Part shown: piece after piece, positions 22,101 to 36,700 of the stretch
How positions within the stretch are numbered: the first letter of the stretch is position 1
Layout: each line of letters begins with the position of its first letter
Origin: Caprimulgus europaeus
Taxonomy: Eukaryota; Chordata; Aves; Caprimulgiformes; Caprimulgidae
Direction of reading: 5' to 3'
Length of the DNA stretch: 64,000 nt
NCBI GenBank assembly: GCA_907165065.1
Contig: OU015528.1
Span: 42,213,515 to 42,277,514, forward strand
Notes under the pieces: model-generated
Seen by the model: the letters and a program-made list of their open reading frames with translations, nothing else
Told to the model about the DNA's origin: nothing
Databases searched by the model: none
Made by a program: the position numbers and the translations under genes

Positions 22101-25100
22101 TTTAAAGTATATTCTACTTTTATTGTTATAAATAAGATCTTCAAAGGATTATTCTGAGTAAGCAATTGCATTGATGTACCTCAGCAGTGATTTTCCATAG
22201 TCAGCCTGGATAAGACATGGTGAGGTTTTCTACATAAAATGGAGTTAATGTAAAAGCTTCTAATGTGATGGCAATTCCTTCAGGTATTGAATTACAGTGG
22301 AATACTTCCTCTATAGGTAATCTGGAAAAATTAGGGCTACTCTTTTCTGTATTTTTCATTATTTTATTTGCTTCTTTACAACATGTTTTCAGTTACTTCT
22401 TTGTTCCATACCATGCTCCTCTAGCAACCTTCTTTTCCAAAAAGACCAGCTACTTTTTAATTTGAAAGATAACACACATGTCCATTGTGTTTCAACTGTA
22501 TAAAAGTTAAACTATACATTGATTATGAATATGCTTGGTTTGCATTTATTCATCTCATTTTTTGTTTTTTGGTTGTTGATTTGTTGGGGATTTTTTTAGA
22601 TGGAAACCTATGTGGTTTACAAGGAGTCCATTTCACATCCTCAGTTCTCCTTCCAGGTCCCAGAGACGTTGCATTCCCCCAGCTTCAACAGAATAAACTT
22701 CTTGATTATGGATTACAGTAGGCTTTCAGGGGCAAGTTAGGGTTACTTAGGGTTAAGACTACTTTAATACTTTTTTATTTTATTCCATGATCTTAAAGCA
22801 CAAAATTTAAAGTCACCTGAAATCCCTGGAATATTTTATATGAACAGAGTTATGGAGCTCCCACAATCTACTGAAATTCCACCTCCTGTCACCCCACAAC
22901 CTCTCAGATTTTGTGTTCATTGAGACAATTTGGTGCTTTTTTCCAAAACAAGCAGCTTCTTCATATATTCTTTTACAAACAGTGAATTGATAATATATTC
23001 TGGTATAGTTCAGATTAAAGACAAACAAAATTGGTAGCACTAAAAAAGTACAAAATATAAGAAATATAACTGCCAAATACACTGGAGACAGCAACATTAT
23101 TTTTGTAATTTTCAAAAATATTCCTTGAATCTTAAAAGCAGGTTTAGCTTGCCTGAGAGTATTATTTTTTTATGACTTGTCTTATAAGATTATACCTCAG
23201 GATATTTTATTATTAAATATGAAACCGTAATATGATCTTCTGTTTATAACAAGTGATCAGCAGCTATAGAAGATGAAAATTCACATTCTTGTATTTCAGG
23301 TCTGAAGCTTTAAAAAAAAATATCAGATATCTTTCATCAAGGAAAAACTGAGTCAAATCACTGTTTTATAATGTAAGTTTGTAGCTTGAATCAGTTTCCT
23401 TACAAGTCTGAGAATCACTTGGCTTGTTCTGAAAAAAATGTGAGTTTTGCCTTTTACATATTCCAGTTTTTCACCAAAACAAATGTTTAGGTGTATATTT
23501 TCATCTTGAACAGTTAAAAAGTGAAGTTCACTTAGAGATTTGCCATTTTATATTCTAAAGAAAAATAAATTGTTGTTTGATGCAAGAGATAACCCTTGTG
23601 CTGGATGCTAAGTGGGACTATAAAAAATATTGTGGTAACCTTAGGATACCTATGACTATAAACTCCTGAGTCAGGGTAGCTGGCAATTATACAGCAAATT
23701 AGTACAAAATGTGACTTAATTAAATATGAAATTTCTAGACATCCAGAGTACTTTGCCCTCTTTTTTCCTAGTTTCATTTTGTTTGTATAAAGCTGGTGAA
23801 CAGAACTGACTGTCACATATGCAAGAGCTTTACCAATCTCTGAGCTACAGCATGCCCTTTGCCCAGACTTCCCAGGCTTACCTTAAGTATAAAAGCTTGA
23901 TTTTGGTTTAGTTCTACTTCTCACTGAATTCTGTATTTCTGTGTCAGCTTTTCTGAAGTCCAAGAGGTAGTCCAAGAACAATCAAATCATGATTACATAA
24001 GGCACAGAAAACTGTGCAACAGTTTCTTGATTCTTCTGGTCTCTTTACTTTTGGAGAACAGTGTACTTAATATAGGCAGTAACTGGACGCAAGGATATTC
24101 TCTATAACCATGAGGAACAGATATATATCCACATGTATTTTTATTAGGAGCTTAAGAATTATTTTTTTTAAATCCTTTTGCTTGTCTTTGTAATCATCCA
24201 GCTCTTTGAAGAGAAAAAGACCCAAAATCATCAAATAGGGTAGCTGATTGTTGGAATTTTGTGTATGAAAAAGCCCATAAGTATTTAACAGGAAACAATT
24301 TGGTTTTGTGTAGTATTTTTAAAACAGACAACACAAACAAATGGAAAATTAAGGGAAAGTTATATTCTTTCTATAGAACTCCATTCTACATTCTGTTCCT
24401 TGTAAATATTATCTTGAAGGAATCCAATTCATTATTTGTTTCTATTGGGCTTTGAGTCATTTCTACAAAAGCACATTTATTTTATTCTTATTTAACTCAG
24501 TAAGATTTTTCAAAAAGAGTGCCTGTAAGCTGGAGTCTCAGATCTCTTTTATTTAAATGTATATTAGTTATTAACCACCTATATTTTACATAGTAAATAT
24601 GACATATTGTCTAGAGGGTTGCCAAGCATAGTGGGGTGGTTTCCTTCAGTGTTCATCAGTTTCTGGGAAAAAAGTATATTCTGTCCAAGGTAAGCTAACA
24701 CAGTTAATTTGACACGAGTGACATGTTGTGGGTCTGTAAAAACTGTAGACACAAGTGTGACAAGCACTGTTTTGACTCTGATATGCTTTTGAGTTGATAA
24801 CCCAGCTTTGTAGTACACAAACTGCATGCTAGGTCTGGAAAGCAGAAGGTTCAGCACACATTTTCTTGTCCACTGCAAGCTTGTGATATAGTGCAGCATG
24901 AAAAGCATAATAATAATAATAGCAATGAAAGAGAGAGAACAAAGGAGGTGTTTTAGTCCATCTTCCTGTTGTGTGGCATCAAGTAAAACACCTTTCAGAG
25001 ATGCTGATTCTCCCTCAGTGCCTAGGCAGGTCTAGTAGGGCTCCAGTTCCCAGCACCAGATCCTGTTACTCAGCTTTACTGATGGTTATTAGAGTTTTCC

Positions 25101-27834
25101 CAATATCAAGCATGCATCTCTGCTGCAAATTAAGCCAATTACTCTTTGTTGTACTTTTAGTGGCACAACTCATCTTCTTCATAGCAACCTTTTGCACAGT
25201 GTCATCATTTCCTTCCTAAGACTTCTCTAAACAGCTGATCCTCTAACAATTTATTTTGTTATTTTTTTTTTTCTGAGTCATCTGATGTTTCATTTATTCT
25301 CCCATAAATTATCAGAATTTAATATTAAAATAGGATACCTAACAATTTATGAGAGTTTCACTGGAGCCTGGAAGAGTGGAGCAATCATCTTCTATACCTT
25401 GTCTGCTACACTAGAAAGTCTTGTGCCTTTACCTCTCTTGAGTTATTTATTGACAACATTTTCAAAAGAATTGACTCTTGGTCTAGTTAACTTTTCCTTG
25501 AAAGTTATTAAATCTTTTCTTATTTTCAGCCATAAAAAAATTGAAATTAAAGCCTGGTTTTGGATGAACAGGCCTTTTTTAATTTAATCTTTGTTGCTGT
25601 GTTATGTTCTCTTACATGTCTCCAAAACAGGAAGAAACCTCTACCTTCATATCCAATATAAAGGTACCACACCACCTCCTACCATGTGAAAATTATAAAT
25701 TATCTCATTGACTTTATCACATCTTGTAGTTTGGTTTCACCTTCTGTGGAAGAATGATAACACTGACTTTCTGTGAAATGTGTTCTTGAGCTTGCCAAGG
25801 ATTTCTACATCTTGGTGGCATTATAATCACATTTTAAATAGTTATGAGGTGTATTATTTGAATGGCCTGGCCTTCCCTCATAGTCTTTAATTACCTGTTT
25901 TTCTGTAGACTTCAAGATTGGCTAAATCACCAAACCTGAGTTCAACCATTGTAAGGTTAATGTCTAAATACCCTCTTCAGGGCTGAGAGTGAATATCAGT
26001 TCCAAAGCTCTGAAAACTATCCTAAAATTAGGGAATTAGGGGTATTAACATTTTATTTTGGTTGCTTTTGTCTATTTTAGTGTACTGATTGTGTAGGCAT
26101 ACTAATTAATGCAAGCAGAACCCGGAAAAAGCAAGTCTGATCAGACTGGAGCCAAATTTCATTTTGTCTTCGAGGTAGAGTAAGAGATCAGCAACAAAGA
26201 TATACATAGAACCTGGATGTTATTTCTGAACTGCTCTGCATTTAACAAAGAATAAATGAAACTGGACATCCACTTCAAATGTCTGGAGTAGCAGAACTTT
26301 CTGAGACTATGCAAAAAGAAGTCATGCATAAAAATTACTGTTTTCCTTGCAGGATTGTAGGATTGAATTACTTCAGTTTGTTTGATGTAAATATTGCAGA
26401 TTAAAATTTAATATAAGGCTATGTTCAAGCTGCTGTAAATGAGTTTACAGCAGCCATTTGAATTGAACTAATTTAGTTCTTTTTGCTCTTCTGGAGATAA
26501 TTTGTAAATATTTAGTGGGAAGTATATATTATTTCAGAGAAATCTTGTGGTTTGTTTAATTTGGTCCAAACAAATGATTCCTCTTTTAACGTGACTGAAG
26601 TAAGAAATTATGAAGTAAATTTGCAATGCCATTGAGCCAGGGTTTTCCTCTTCACTAGTACAACAAACATGTGGATGCAAATTTTATAGCAACCCATTTC
26701 ACATGAACTAGTTACTGAGGGAACATATTAACACTGAGACACACAATGATCTGATTTGTAGACATGAAAGGATAGCCAGACAACTTTAAAATTGCAGTTC
26801 AAAAAGACTGTTGTATAGAGACAGCAGAGTTTTTTCTGGCACTAAAGAGACTGTTTGCAATCCAGATACTTTCTTGTGAAAGACATTCTTGGAGGGTGGA
26901 TATGGAAAAGGTAAAGTAGTTATATTCATTATATTTAGTATTAAATGCCATTAAATGTAAGGCAGTCTGGTATGCAAAAAATGTGTATCTCTTGAATAAC
27001 TGAAAAGTTTATGCTCTAGCACATAGTGCAATAAATAATGAGTGCTTTTGGGAATGAGCATCTCTTGTGAAAAAACACATCACTTGTATAAGATTGTGAA
27101 AAAATTAAAGTATTAAATAAACTAAAAGGAAAAATCAAAAACATAAGACAGAGTGTTGGATGGAGAAGGATTAAAACTCAGACTACACCTATTGCTCACC
27201 AGACTGAATCACTTAAAATTTTCCTCCCCTAGCACATATATTTTTTTGACATCTTTTCCCATTATTCACCAACAAGACTTAAGAAATATGTATGTTCAAA
27301 CACTCCCACAGGGTTTTACTTCTTTTTACCTTCTCTCACACTCAGAAATTTCTTCAATTACTCCTCAAAAAAGGAATCTGTACTGCTACAAGGCAAATTC
27401 TGTGTTCAAAGTTTCTTAATTTAAAAAGTGGGCTTTTAAATAATTTCTAAACGCTAGGTAGAGTGGATTGAACAGTGGAATAATGTATTTAAGCATTAGA
27501 CTCTTTTCAAGCTTGTATGTCTCACAGAGGCCATTGAAAGCAATCTGTCTGCTCACTGACTGCTGCCAGACAGGGCTTTACCTGAATATTTCAGCTGGGT
27601 TGCCCTGGTGTAGTTCTAGTGTTACGCAGAGTGTGATAAGGGCAGAAGAGTAAAGGCTGTCATAGGCACATAGGAAAGCTTGTGTAGCTTATCTAGGAAA
27701 GGCCCATAAGGAAGCAAAAAGCTCATGGGCATTTATAAATTAGTAGGCAAATTTGTTTACTAGATATGCACTGTGGGATTGGTTTTGTTTTGTTTGTTTT
27801 TTCATAAGGTTTGTGACTCAAACATTTATTTCCT

Positions 27835-27860
27835 TTATTTATTTATTTATTTATTTATTG
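27835..27860 (+). repeat. (TTTA)n microsatellite
   Basis: About 6.5 copies of TTTA. Confidence 0.9.
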
Positions 27861-28706
27861 CTTTATTTAAGAAAGAGTGCTGCTCTTTGGAGCAAGTTAT
27901 TCAATAAGTGAGGGGTTTTTTTTCCCCTCCAAATTCATTCAGTTTTGTACATAATTTGAAGGAAAACTCTATTTTTTCAGAAGAAGCAGTAAAGCTAGTT
28001 AAAATTAGTTCTAAATGCTTAGTTAAAAGAAGGCCATGAAGACTTCCCAGTATGATGTAAAACTAAGATAAATAACATTCTCAAGGACATATTTTTCAGA
28101 CAAACTCAGTATAAATATGTTATATAAAAGGCCATGAGAAAACTGGCTGCATTAATAGGCTGAGATACAAAAATAGTTTGAAAGGTATTATTATAACGCA
28201 CTTACTTGAGGGTATTTTGATTATTCTCCACATACACCTCTTTGCCTTATCGTAGAAAGTTTTTTCTTCAGAATAGTTCGGAAGGAAAATTCTGTGTGAT
28301 ATTCTGAATAAGAAATATTATAATATAGAGAATTTTTTTGACACTGTTCTTTATCAACAACCACTATGGTAGAAAAAACTGAGAAACACATTTTCCAAAA
28401 TAGGTGTCAATGATTAGAAAGAAATATTTTCCTCCAAAACCAAACTTTTTTACTAAATTCTACTTTTTGTGTTTTAAAGATTCTTTTGATAAACTTTTGT
28501 TTTAGTGTGTGCCTAAAGTTAGAGGACTTAACAAACTCCATCTTACTGCACACAAGGAATTTTTTTTTTTCCTTAATTTCAGGGGATGTTGGATATGACC
28601 ATAAATAAATAGGTCAATTTTGTGCATCAACTCAGTTGTCTTTGCTCAGTGGGAGATGTGAGAATTCAGCACTTCTAAAATGAAACCACATATCTGGATA
28701 CAAAGT

Positions 28707-28766
28707 TTTTTGTTTGGTTTGTTGTTTTGGTTTGTTTTGGTTTGGGGTTTTTTGTTGGGGGGGGGA
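28707..28766 (+). repeat. G/T-rich low-complexity stretch
   Basis: Runs of T and G in TTTGG/TTTG patterns ending in a run of G, with very few A or C. Confidence 0.7.
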
Positions 28767-29927
28767 AATATTATTAGAAAATTTAAACTACTGTGAAATT
28801 ATATATGAATAAAACATTATGGGAAGAGTAACCAGATTTGTATTTTACTTCTGCAGAACACATTTAGAAGAACCACTAATTTCACTAATATGGACTTTGT
28901 CCAGACCGCATTTTTCTTCACTAAGGGTAAGAAACCTCTTACCATTTCCCAGCTCCAGTGTCTAATACTTTGTCTTTCCTTGGCATGAGTTTGGGCTGAC
29001 ATTCTTCATGTAGGGAATATTTGTGAAATAGCATGCAATATACTATTGTGCGTTATTTGCTGCTGAGTTTTATTTCATTACCATACGTGCAGAGAATCAG
29101 AGTAAGCAGAGTATCAGGTACTGCTAATGAATTAACGTTCAGTGTATTAGCCCAACAGAATGCACAGGTTTCTTGGCAGTATTCCTTTTTACTAATATCA
29201 CATATAGCTTTTTAAGGTACTAGGAGTACTTCTAAATATCAAGTAGAATAGGTTTATATGCCAGAAAACATATTTTTGCCATCTGAAAAGTTGAAACAAT
29301 AGAAAGTTTGATGTCATAAAGCATTTGATTCTTTGACTAGTATTGTTTCTTAACAGGTATTTCTCTATTAAGAAGAAAATAGGGCTTATCTGTAATCTTA
29401 ATATTAAAATTATATGTATTTAAGTGATATTTGAAGGAATGATTTTTTTTGTTTCATCTATGTGATCTCTTTGAAATATGCCATTAATTTGCACTTAGCG
29501 GCACTCATGGAAGTACAGGAATGTTGATGAAAACAGCCACTAGAAAACAAAAAAAAAATCACTGAACTTGAGTAGCCTATTCTTGACAAATAAGTTGTCT
29601 TTCAAAAATGGACCATTTCTGCCTTTTAATTGTTCACTGACAATGATTTTAAAATATATTGATGTTTGTTGTAATTTCTGCTGAGCAAAGTGCTGAGAAA
29701 GTATTAAAGGTAACATTCAGATACTCATTTGAACCAACTTCCACATGTACACAAATTTAGTAAAAGCAAATACAAAAACCAAAAGGAAAGTAATTTAAAA
29801 CTTGTTTGAATATTTGAAAATATTTTGCTCTCATATACACTCGAATGTAGTGATAACTCAGAACTCAATCCAGTTTAAACAATTTTTACTTACAGTAAGC
29901 GTGTGAAATTTCCAACTCACTTATTTC

Positions 29928-30318
29928 CATAGAATCATAGAAACACAGAATGGTTTGGGTGGAAGGGATCTTTCAAGGTCATCTAGTCCAACCCCCCCTG
30001 CAGTGAGCAGGGACATCTTCAACTAGATCAAGTTGCTCAGAGCCCCATGCTCAAAGCCTGACTGAATGTTTCTAGGGATGGGGCTTCTATCACCTCTATG
30101 GGCAGCCTGTTCCAGTGTTTCACCACCCTCACTGTGAAAAAAAATTCTTACTTGTATCTGATCTAAAACTACTCACTTTTAGTTTAAAATTATTACCTCT
30201 AGTCTTATTGATACAGGTCCTCATAGAATGTTTGTCCCCATCTTTCTTATAGGCCCTCTTTAAGTACTGAAAGGGTGCAATAAGGTCTTCTGGAGACATC
30301 TCTCCTCTAAGTTTGAAC
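29928..30318 (-). mobile_element. CR1 LINE, 3' fragment (minus)
   Basis: The plus strand begins with the reversed CR1 tail (ccatagaatcatagaa), then 'ggtcatctagtccaacccc', 'gagcagggacatcttcaact', 'gggatggggcttctatcacc' and 'gcctgttccagtgtttcacc', all diagnostic of the CR1 3' UTR in reverse. Similarity fades near 30318 in the region where CR1 gives 'aggctgaacaacc'. It is about 390 bp, 5'-truncated as usual for CR1, and moderately diverged. Confidence 0.93.
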
Positions 30319-31439
30319 TCCTGTTTTCATACAGAGATTTCTATAGACAGGTACTGACTCTTTTCTTAGGAACAACTTCACATTTTCTAAATATTCTTAC
30401 AGTTTGAGATTTTGGATATGATTGATGGAGACAAGCAACCTCTACGATCCTACAGATAAATTATTTCTTGCATTATTCTGGGTTGAAATTAGACTTTATA
30501 AGATGGTCATATGTATTAGACAAACCCCTAACTGTAGATATTAGGTACCACACTGCTCTTGACCTGCTTGTTCATATTTCTTGGTACACCTTGTAGATAC
30601 ATCCAAGAAGTGTGAATGTAATCTGGAATGTAAACTGTTAGCAGGGAATAATTTTCTTCTCCAATAAAAGACATAGCTAACACGTAAGCCACCTATTGTT
30701 AGATGTATTGTCTGAACTCTTAACTCAGTATTGGTTTGCTGATTACTAAACAAACCTGCTGGGCCAAACTCTTGAAGTCTGCTTCTTGAGCACAATAACC
30801 AACAGTAAATAATGAGAAGGGGCCAAGAAGTTACAAGGCATATAACAACCTCACAAAACCTTTCTGTTCTAGGCATTGAAACATATTCCAGAACTCCCAA
30901 TTATGAAAAAAAGAAAATAAAAAAAAGGAAAACCTTCTTTATACTTGACTCTTTGATGTTACTTCCTAGCATTATGTCTTTTGTGCAGTGATTCCTGGCC
31001 TATGGGTAAGAACCGCAGTTTCTTCTTTAATGAAGAAACCTGCAGCTGGGAAAGATTCAAAAGCATCCTCCTGTTCCCACCTGGAGCTGGAGGACAGAGT
31101 GAACTGTAGACACTCGCTGCCCACGACGCCCTCGGCCAGCCCAGGGCACTCAGCAATGGAGGTCATACAGCTCTCCAGGCAGCCACCTCCAGCAGCAGTG
31201 AGGTGACCTTTCCCAGCAGTTTGAAAGGATTTTTTCCCACAGTCTACCTTGAAGCTTTATTGCTGCAGCAAAACCTGTCACTTCCTCTTCTGCCACCATT
31301 GAATAGGAGACGTGACAGTCCATTTGGTAATCTCAGTAGTTTGTAGGCCTTTATCCATGCAGCTATTTCTTTTCTAGCCCTCAGTTCTGCTAGTGTTTCC
31401 TCGCTGACAGTGATTTCTTGTCCTCTGATCTTTCTCTGC

Positions 31440-31720
31440 CTTTTTCCATGGGTCCACATCTTTACTAAAATACAGTGCCCAAAACTGAAATCCGGCTGAT
31501 CCTCTCCCAATGCTAAATGGATCTGTAGGTTATAAAAAATATTTTGTATATCTTTATATACAGTATTTTTGTATATATATCACAGAATTTTTTTTTCCAT
31601 TTCTCCTATAGCATGACAGATCTGCCTCATGCCAAGATTCGTTTCTGCAGAATTAGTACAGAGCCGTTTGCTCTCTGTCCTGTGTTTGTGCTGTTGTTAG
31701 CCCCGTGTGAGTCTGGACTG
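31440..31720 (-). mobile_element. Ancient CR1-like fragment (minus)
   Basis: Weak but ordered similarity to old reptile-type CR1: 'gtccacatctttactaaaat', 'cagtgcccaaaactg', later 'ccaagattcgtttctgcaga' and 'ctctgtcctgtgtttgtgc'. A more AT-rich stretch lies between. Divergence is high, so the borders are approximate. Confidence 0.5.
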
Positions 31721-32731
31721 TTTCACACAGTGGAAACCTGTTTGAACCTTATAATTGGGGCATTTTCCTGGGGTTTACTGATGATTTCCTAGCAATTGAG
31801 TATATAATCGAATGGATGGTTTCTCTTTATTCTACTTAAGAGCTGTTGAATCATTCTTCAGATTACTGTGACCACATTGGTTAAAAAAGGTGCTCTGATT
31901 GAAGAAGTGAATTTACATCCAGATCTTTAACATACAAATACTCCAGCTGTGTATTGCTGGTACAGATACAAACTGTCAAGGTATATCTTATTACTAGAAA
32001 CATTTAATTTTTTGACAAAATTTGTCCAGCCACAATTTTTTCCCCTTTTCTTTCATGGTCTTGGTAAATAATGAAAGTAAAAAAGGGAAGAGCCAAGGAT
32101 GTCCCAAAAAATGGCATCTGCTCGGGCACCCCTCAGCAGCACATGCAGGGGTGCAATCACCTGTGGGACATGCAGGGCTGCCTGGGGTTGCCTGAACCAA
32201 GGCTGTGCCTGCAGAGGATAGATGAAATGAAGCTGCCACACCCACAGCTGTGACAGTGGGCAGCTGGTTGTGGCACAGGACACAGCCAAGGGTCAGAGCC
32301 ACCATCCTGCACTCTTTGGGGTCCATTCGCATGTGCAGTAAAGTGCAGGCTAAGTACCCAACAGATTAGACTAATTCACCCTTTCTGGGCAATTAGGAAC
32401 AGGCTATTTAAAAGTTTTTGTATCAACTGCTTTTTTACAGCTATTTCAGAATGATAGCCTACTTCCATAGGCCATATGAAAAGTTAAAATCTGAAGAATG
32501 TGGAAAGCCAAATGGAAGGCTGCAGACCATTCATGATTTCATTAAAAATATTATATGCCTGCATAAATTCTGCTGATGAATCTTACAGACAGTAAGATGA
32601 CTGGCTTAACACCTTTAGCACTGCAAATATGCTATTTTTATAATCTTCCTTTGGGAATGTTTGACTACTAATCCTACTGCACCAGCATGAACATCATTTG
32701 TAAACAGACACAAAAGGGAAGTGTTTGAGTT

Positions 32732-32771
32732 TCACAGAATCACAGAATCACAGAATATTAGGGATTGGAAG
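32732..32771 (-). mobile_element. Very short CR1 tail fragment (minus)
   Basis: Three reversed tail octamers (tcacagaatcacagaatcac) followed by 'gggattggaag', the start of the reversed CR1 3' UTR. Only about 40 bp, an extreme 5' truncation. Confidence 0.75.
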
Positions 32772-33732
32772 TTACTAAACAGAATTTGGGTTTACTGACT
32801 AAAACTATATTAGCATTCTGTGTATTCCTTTAAAACCAATCAGGGAACAAAAAGCTGATAAGCTAAAAATAAAGCTAAAAAATTGGAAACTATTAACAGA
32901 AAGCAAATGAAAGGCAGTCTTACTCCTCTCTACTATAGATAGTTACAAAATACAACTAGTACGATGACAGTTCCTTAAATATCTATCAGAATAATGCAAT
33001 TTATGTATGAGAGAGTATAAATATAAATATAACTGCAGTCAGGAAATAGTACAAGAAAAAAAATGGATTTAAATTGAAGCCAGAAGTATGGAGATGTTCT
33101 ATTGTCCTCTTTTCAGGGGGGGGTGGGAGGCGCTCCGAGGGGGTGTTTTGCATATGCAGATATTGGCAGAGAACCTTGGCCTCTCCACTTGTATATGGGT
33201 CTGCCCTCTTTTGCCATTTTTAGGCCTGGTGCCATAGGAAGTAAGCTGTTTCATAATTTATGTCAAACACTTTTGATGCTAATTAATGATCAGTGACACA
33301 AAACTTTATCATTTCCCCTTTTCCAATGTATACTCAGACAGCTTTCCATTGTTCCATGTTGCTATGGGAAATGGGACAATTTCATTCTTCAACTATAGGA
33401 GAAGTTAAATAAGAAATTAAAAATTGCAAATCTGTAAAAAATTGAAGGAGATTGAAACTTTGACTTCTTGAAGTTGAGTAGATTTCAAATGAATACTGCC
33501 TCTTTTAAGCAAACATTTTTTCCTTATTTTGGGTAAGGAAGAGCATTAATAGCAGTTAATATAGTGAAACAATACTTGGTTTTCTGCTATGTTTTAAGTG
33601 AGTATAATGATCAGAGGTTCAATTTCTTCCTTACCAAGAAAGGAGTCAAGATAATAGCACTACTACCCAAACTTGAGAGACTGAGTTTGCTGCTCAAAAG
33701 GAGATTGAAATTGCATTCCTGTGGTAAAACAG

Positions 33733-33775
33733 AAAAAAAAAAAAAAAAAATTTAAAAAAAAATTATTAAAAAAAA
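33733..33775 (+). repeat. A-rich low-complexity tract
   Basis: A run of 18 A, then short A runs separated by T. Confidence 0.88.
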
Positions 33776-36700
33776 TTTGTCACAACAAATGTGCATTTTT
33801 CAGAATAAGGCCAAGGGCCACTGAATAACCCCCTAACCCACCATTCCAGAAGAGTCAGGTTTGGTTTCCTTTGCTGCTATCTCAGGCATCACATCTAATT
33901 GAACGTTTTCTTTTTCTTTTCAGAAACGTAGTATTTTGTTTAAAAAATATATATGAACTGAGGACAAATTGGCAGCCTTAATTACAAATGTTCTGCATGT
34001 CTGTTTATTAGTTTAAAATATTTCCTGATGAAGAATAAAGACACTTAGTGCCTCAATAGCATGAGTATAATATTCATTGTTTTGAATTATTTAGATGTTG
34101 GAGGATGGTCTGAGCAGCTGTAATTTGAAGAGCATATGAGAAAACACCCTCTAAGGAGTAACGTGATATCTTTAGACAAAAAGGTTGTTTCAAATAAAAC
34201 TTCCATCTGATTCCTGCATATTAGCAGTCACATGTCAAACCAGTCAGTAGACATGAAGGCAGGAAGACCGGCAAAGGCAGCAGCATAGGCACAAGTTCTT
34301 TGTAAACCTGGTATTATCCAAAGCCAAAGGAAAAACGTACTGTTCTCACCACTTATACAGCATTTCAACTCTTAAAAAAGCTAAACAGTACTGTGGTTCA
34401 GATGCTTCACTATAATGAAACAGCTGGGTTTGCAGAAATTTTTATACTGAAGACAAAGAAAGAAGTGTCTGCTGTTTTTAGGAACTCCCTCTCATCTACT
34501 CTTTGCTTATATACAGTTGCTGAACTGCAAGTTCTTGAAAGGAAAGAGGTTTTTGATGGAAAACCACTGAAAAATAAAGGTAAGGCTAACATATCAAAAC
34601 AGAATAAGGAAAAAAACCCTTGGTATAAAGGTAGAAACTGATAACTGAGTAATTCCTATTTACTTGGTTTCAAACTAGCAAAATTTACTCTTCTCAAACC
34701 TGAATTTGGACTTACTGTATTAAAAACATTGGTCTATGTAAGAAGGGACATTGGCAGCAGAAGAGACCAAAACACTGACACAGAAACAGATTGCTGACCC
34801 TCGAGCCAATCCAGGAGCCTGTCACTTTGACATGAAGAGGAGGAGGAAGAAGAGGAGGGGGAAGATGAAGTGGCTGCCATGTGGCAGAGTGTCACTTTCC
34901 AAAGATGTGAAGAAATGAGGAGAGCTGTTAGTGGAGAAGTGTATCCTCTAAAGGCACCAGAAGCCCTCTGGTTGCATTATGTTAAGCCTCACAGTGTCAT
35001 TCTCAAAAAATGCATTAAATGTGGATAGTTGTTAAATACTCACTAGAATTTCCAAGGTGCTAAGCTCTTATTGCTACCAGCTCACTTCACAAGGCTTGTG
35101 GATGCCACGTGGTTAAGTGAGAAGATTATCAAATTAAGCAAAGGCATCTATAAATAATAAAGCACAAATTACCCCTCTGTAATGCAGTCTTTACCTTCTT
35201 GCCTCATTTTTCCAGGAGCATTAGAAGAATCACTTCTACTGCCCTCTTTCACACATACCAGTATAAAAACAATTACCAGGAGTGTGCCTGAAAATAATTT
35301 GTCACGTGAAGAATGTTGCATTTCAGTGTCAGAGCTCTTTATTCTGTCTTTAAAATCCCATTAAAATGTTTCTAAATAATGGCCCCAGGGAGTGTGCAGG
35401 AACTGGGAAAAACAGAGGAGAGAAAATGAGGAAAAGATCGATAAAAAGGCAGGAAATCATGTATTCATTATTAATTTACTTCTTGTATTTTTAATCAATA
35501 TACAACTTATTATACCACCAAGTACCATTTCCTCTTCTATCAGCTAGAAGTGCCATTCTTGCATTCATTCTTCCTTGACTGAAGGACTGGTATTAGTTTG
35601 GTTCAACAACATTCATTCTTCTTGCATTTACTAACCTCTCTGATTACTTTCTTAACATGTTCTGTGAAAACTAGTTCTCTAAAATCACTAGTTTTGGCTT
35701 CAAATATTGCTTTAAAATAACAGTGTCTGAAAAAATGTCTGGTCTAGTTGTACTGCCTTTCTATCAGAAGAGTAATTTTGAAATTTATTTTGAAGTATTC
35801 AAAAATGAACTTTCCTTTAAGGATTAAGTAAAGCAAATATTCTTACTGTAATTGATAAAAAGCTAGAGTGTTTCTTTTCTTGTTTTAGTGTTTCATGTCA
35901 AAGAGTTTTGCTAGTAATAAATATAGTAACCACACATATATGCACAAATTTGGGCAAAGCTGCCTGTTGGCAGAAAGTATACTAGCATATCTATAAATTG
36001 CATATTTTCTGAAATATTTTTACATGCTACACTGATTATTCCAATCTGAGTGTTATTTCTGAGTAACATTGTTGCTATGGTTTCTTTTTTTCCCCCTTGT
36101 GTAGCTGTGAGACTACATAGCCATAGGTATCCAGGCACACTGTTTACACTACAGAATGCCATTTAAAAAATTAAATTTTAAAATGTGCTTCCAACTATCC
36201 TTGCAAGTAGTAGGGTAGAGGAAAAAATGCCAACCCAAAAGTCTTCTCAAGTCTTTCAAAACTATATGCAGAAGTAAAATTTTTCTAAAGAATAGCTGAC
36301 AGGGATTCCACAAATAAGTTTGACAAAGAATCTCTCTCATAAAACTGAGATATTTAAGCTGCTTAATTAATATAGAAGAAATTATTAGACATACAGAATT
36401 CTAATTATTATATGACTGTAGCTTATAGCATGCATCTTAACTAATAGTAGATTGATATTCATTCCTGGGATGTTACCAGACTCCCCAACTCAGCCTAGCA
36501 TGATGACCTACAGAAGCAGTAATGTGGCCCCTACCAGTTCTTTGGGGCAGGCAATGAGGAAACTAACCTAGGTGTGGAGCAGATACTGGTTTCTATTTAG
36601 CACCCAGACTGTACACTTTCAACATAGAGATGCAAAAGAGGGACCCCATCTCCCGGAGAAGGTAAGTGATCTTGTCAGTGGTACTTGTAGTGGCTGAGAT

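Larger units (their letters stand above)
16810..29927. other. Upstream intergenic segment without a recognisable gene
   Basis: This is AT-rich unique sequence upstream of the DCN promoter. I see no gene, exon with splice sites, or identifiable transposon. It contains T runs (19117-19147), an AAT run at 24908-24921, a (TTTA)n tract (27835-27860) and a G/T-rich stretch near 28707-28766. Open frames here are short and do not resemble known proteins. Confidence 0.6.

Noticed and set aside
30541..30900. 119-codon minus frame beyond the CR1 at 29.9 kb
   Set aside because: No similarity recognised and not part of the visible CR1; treated as chance.
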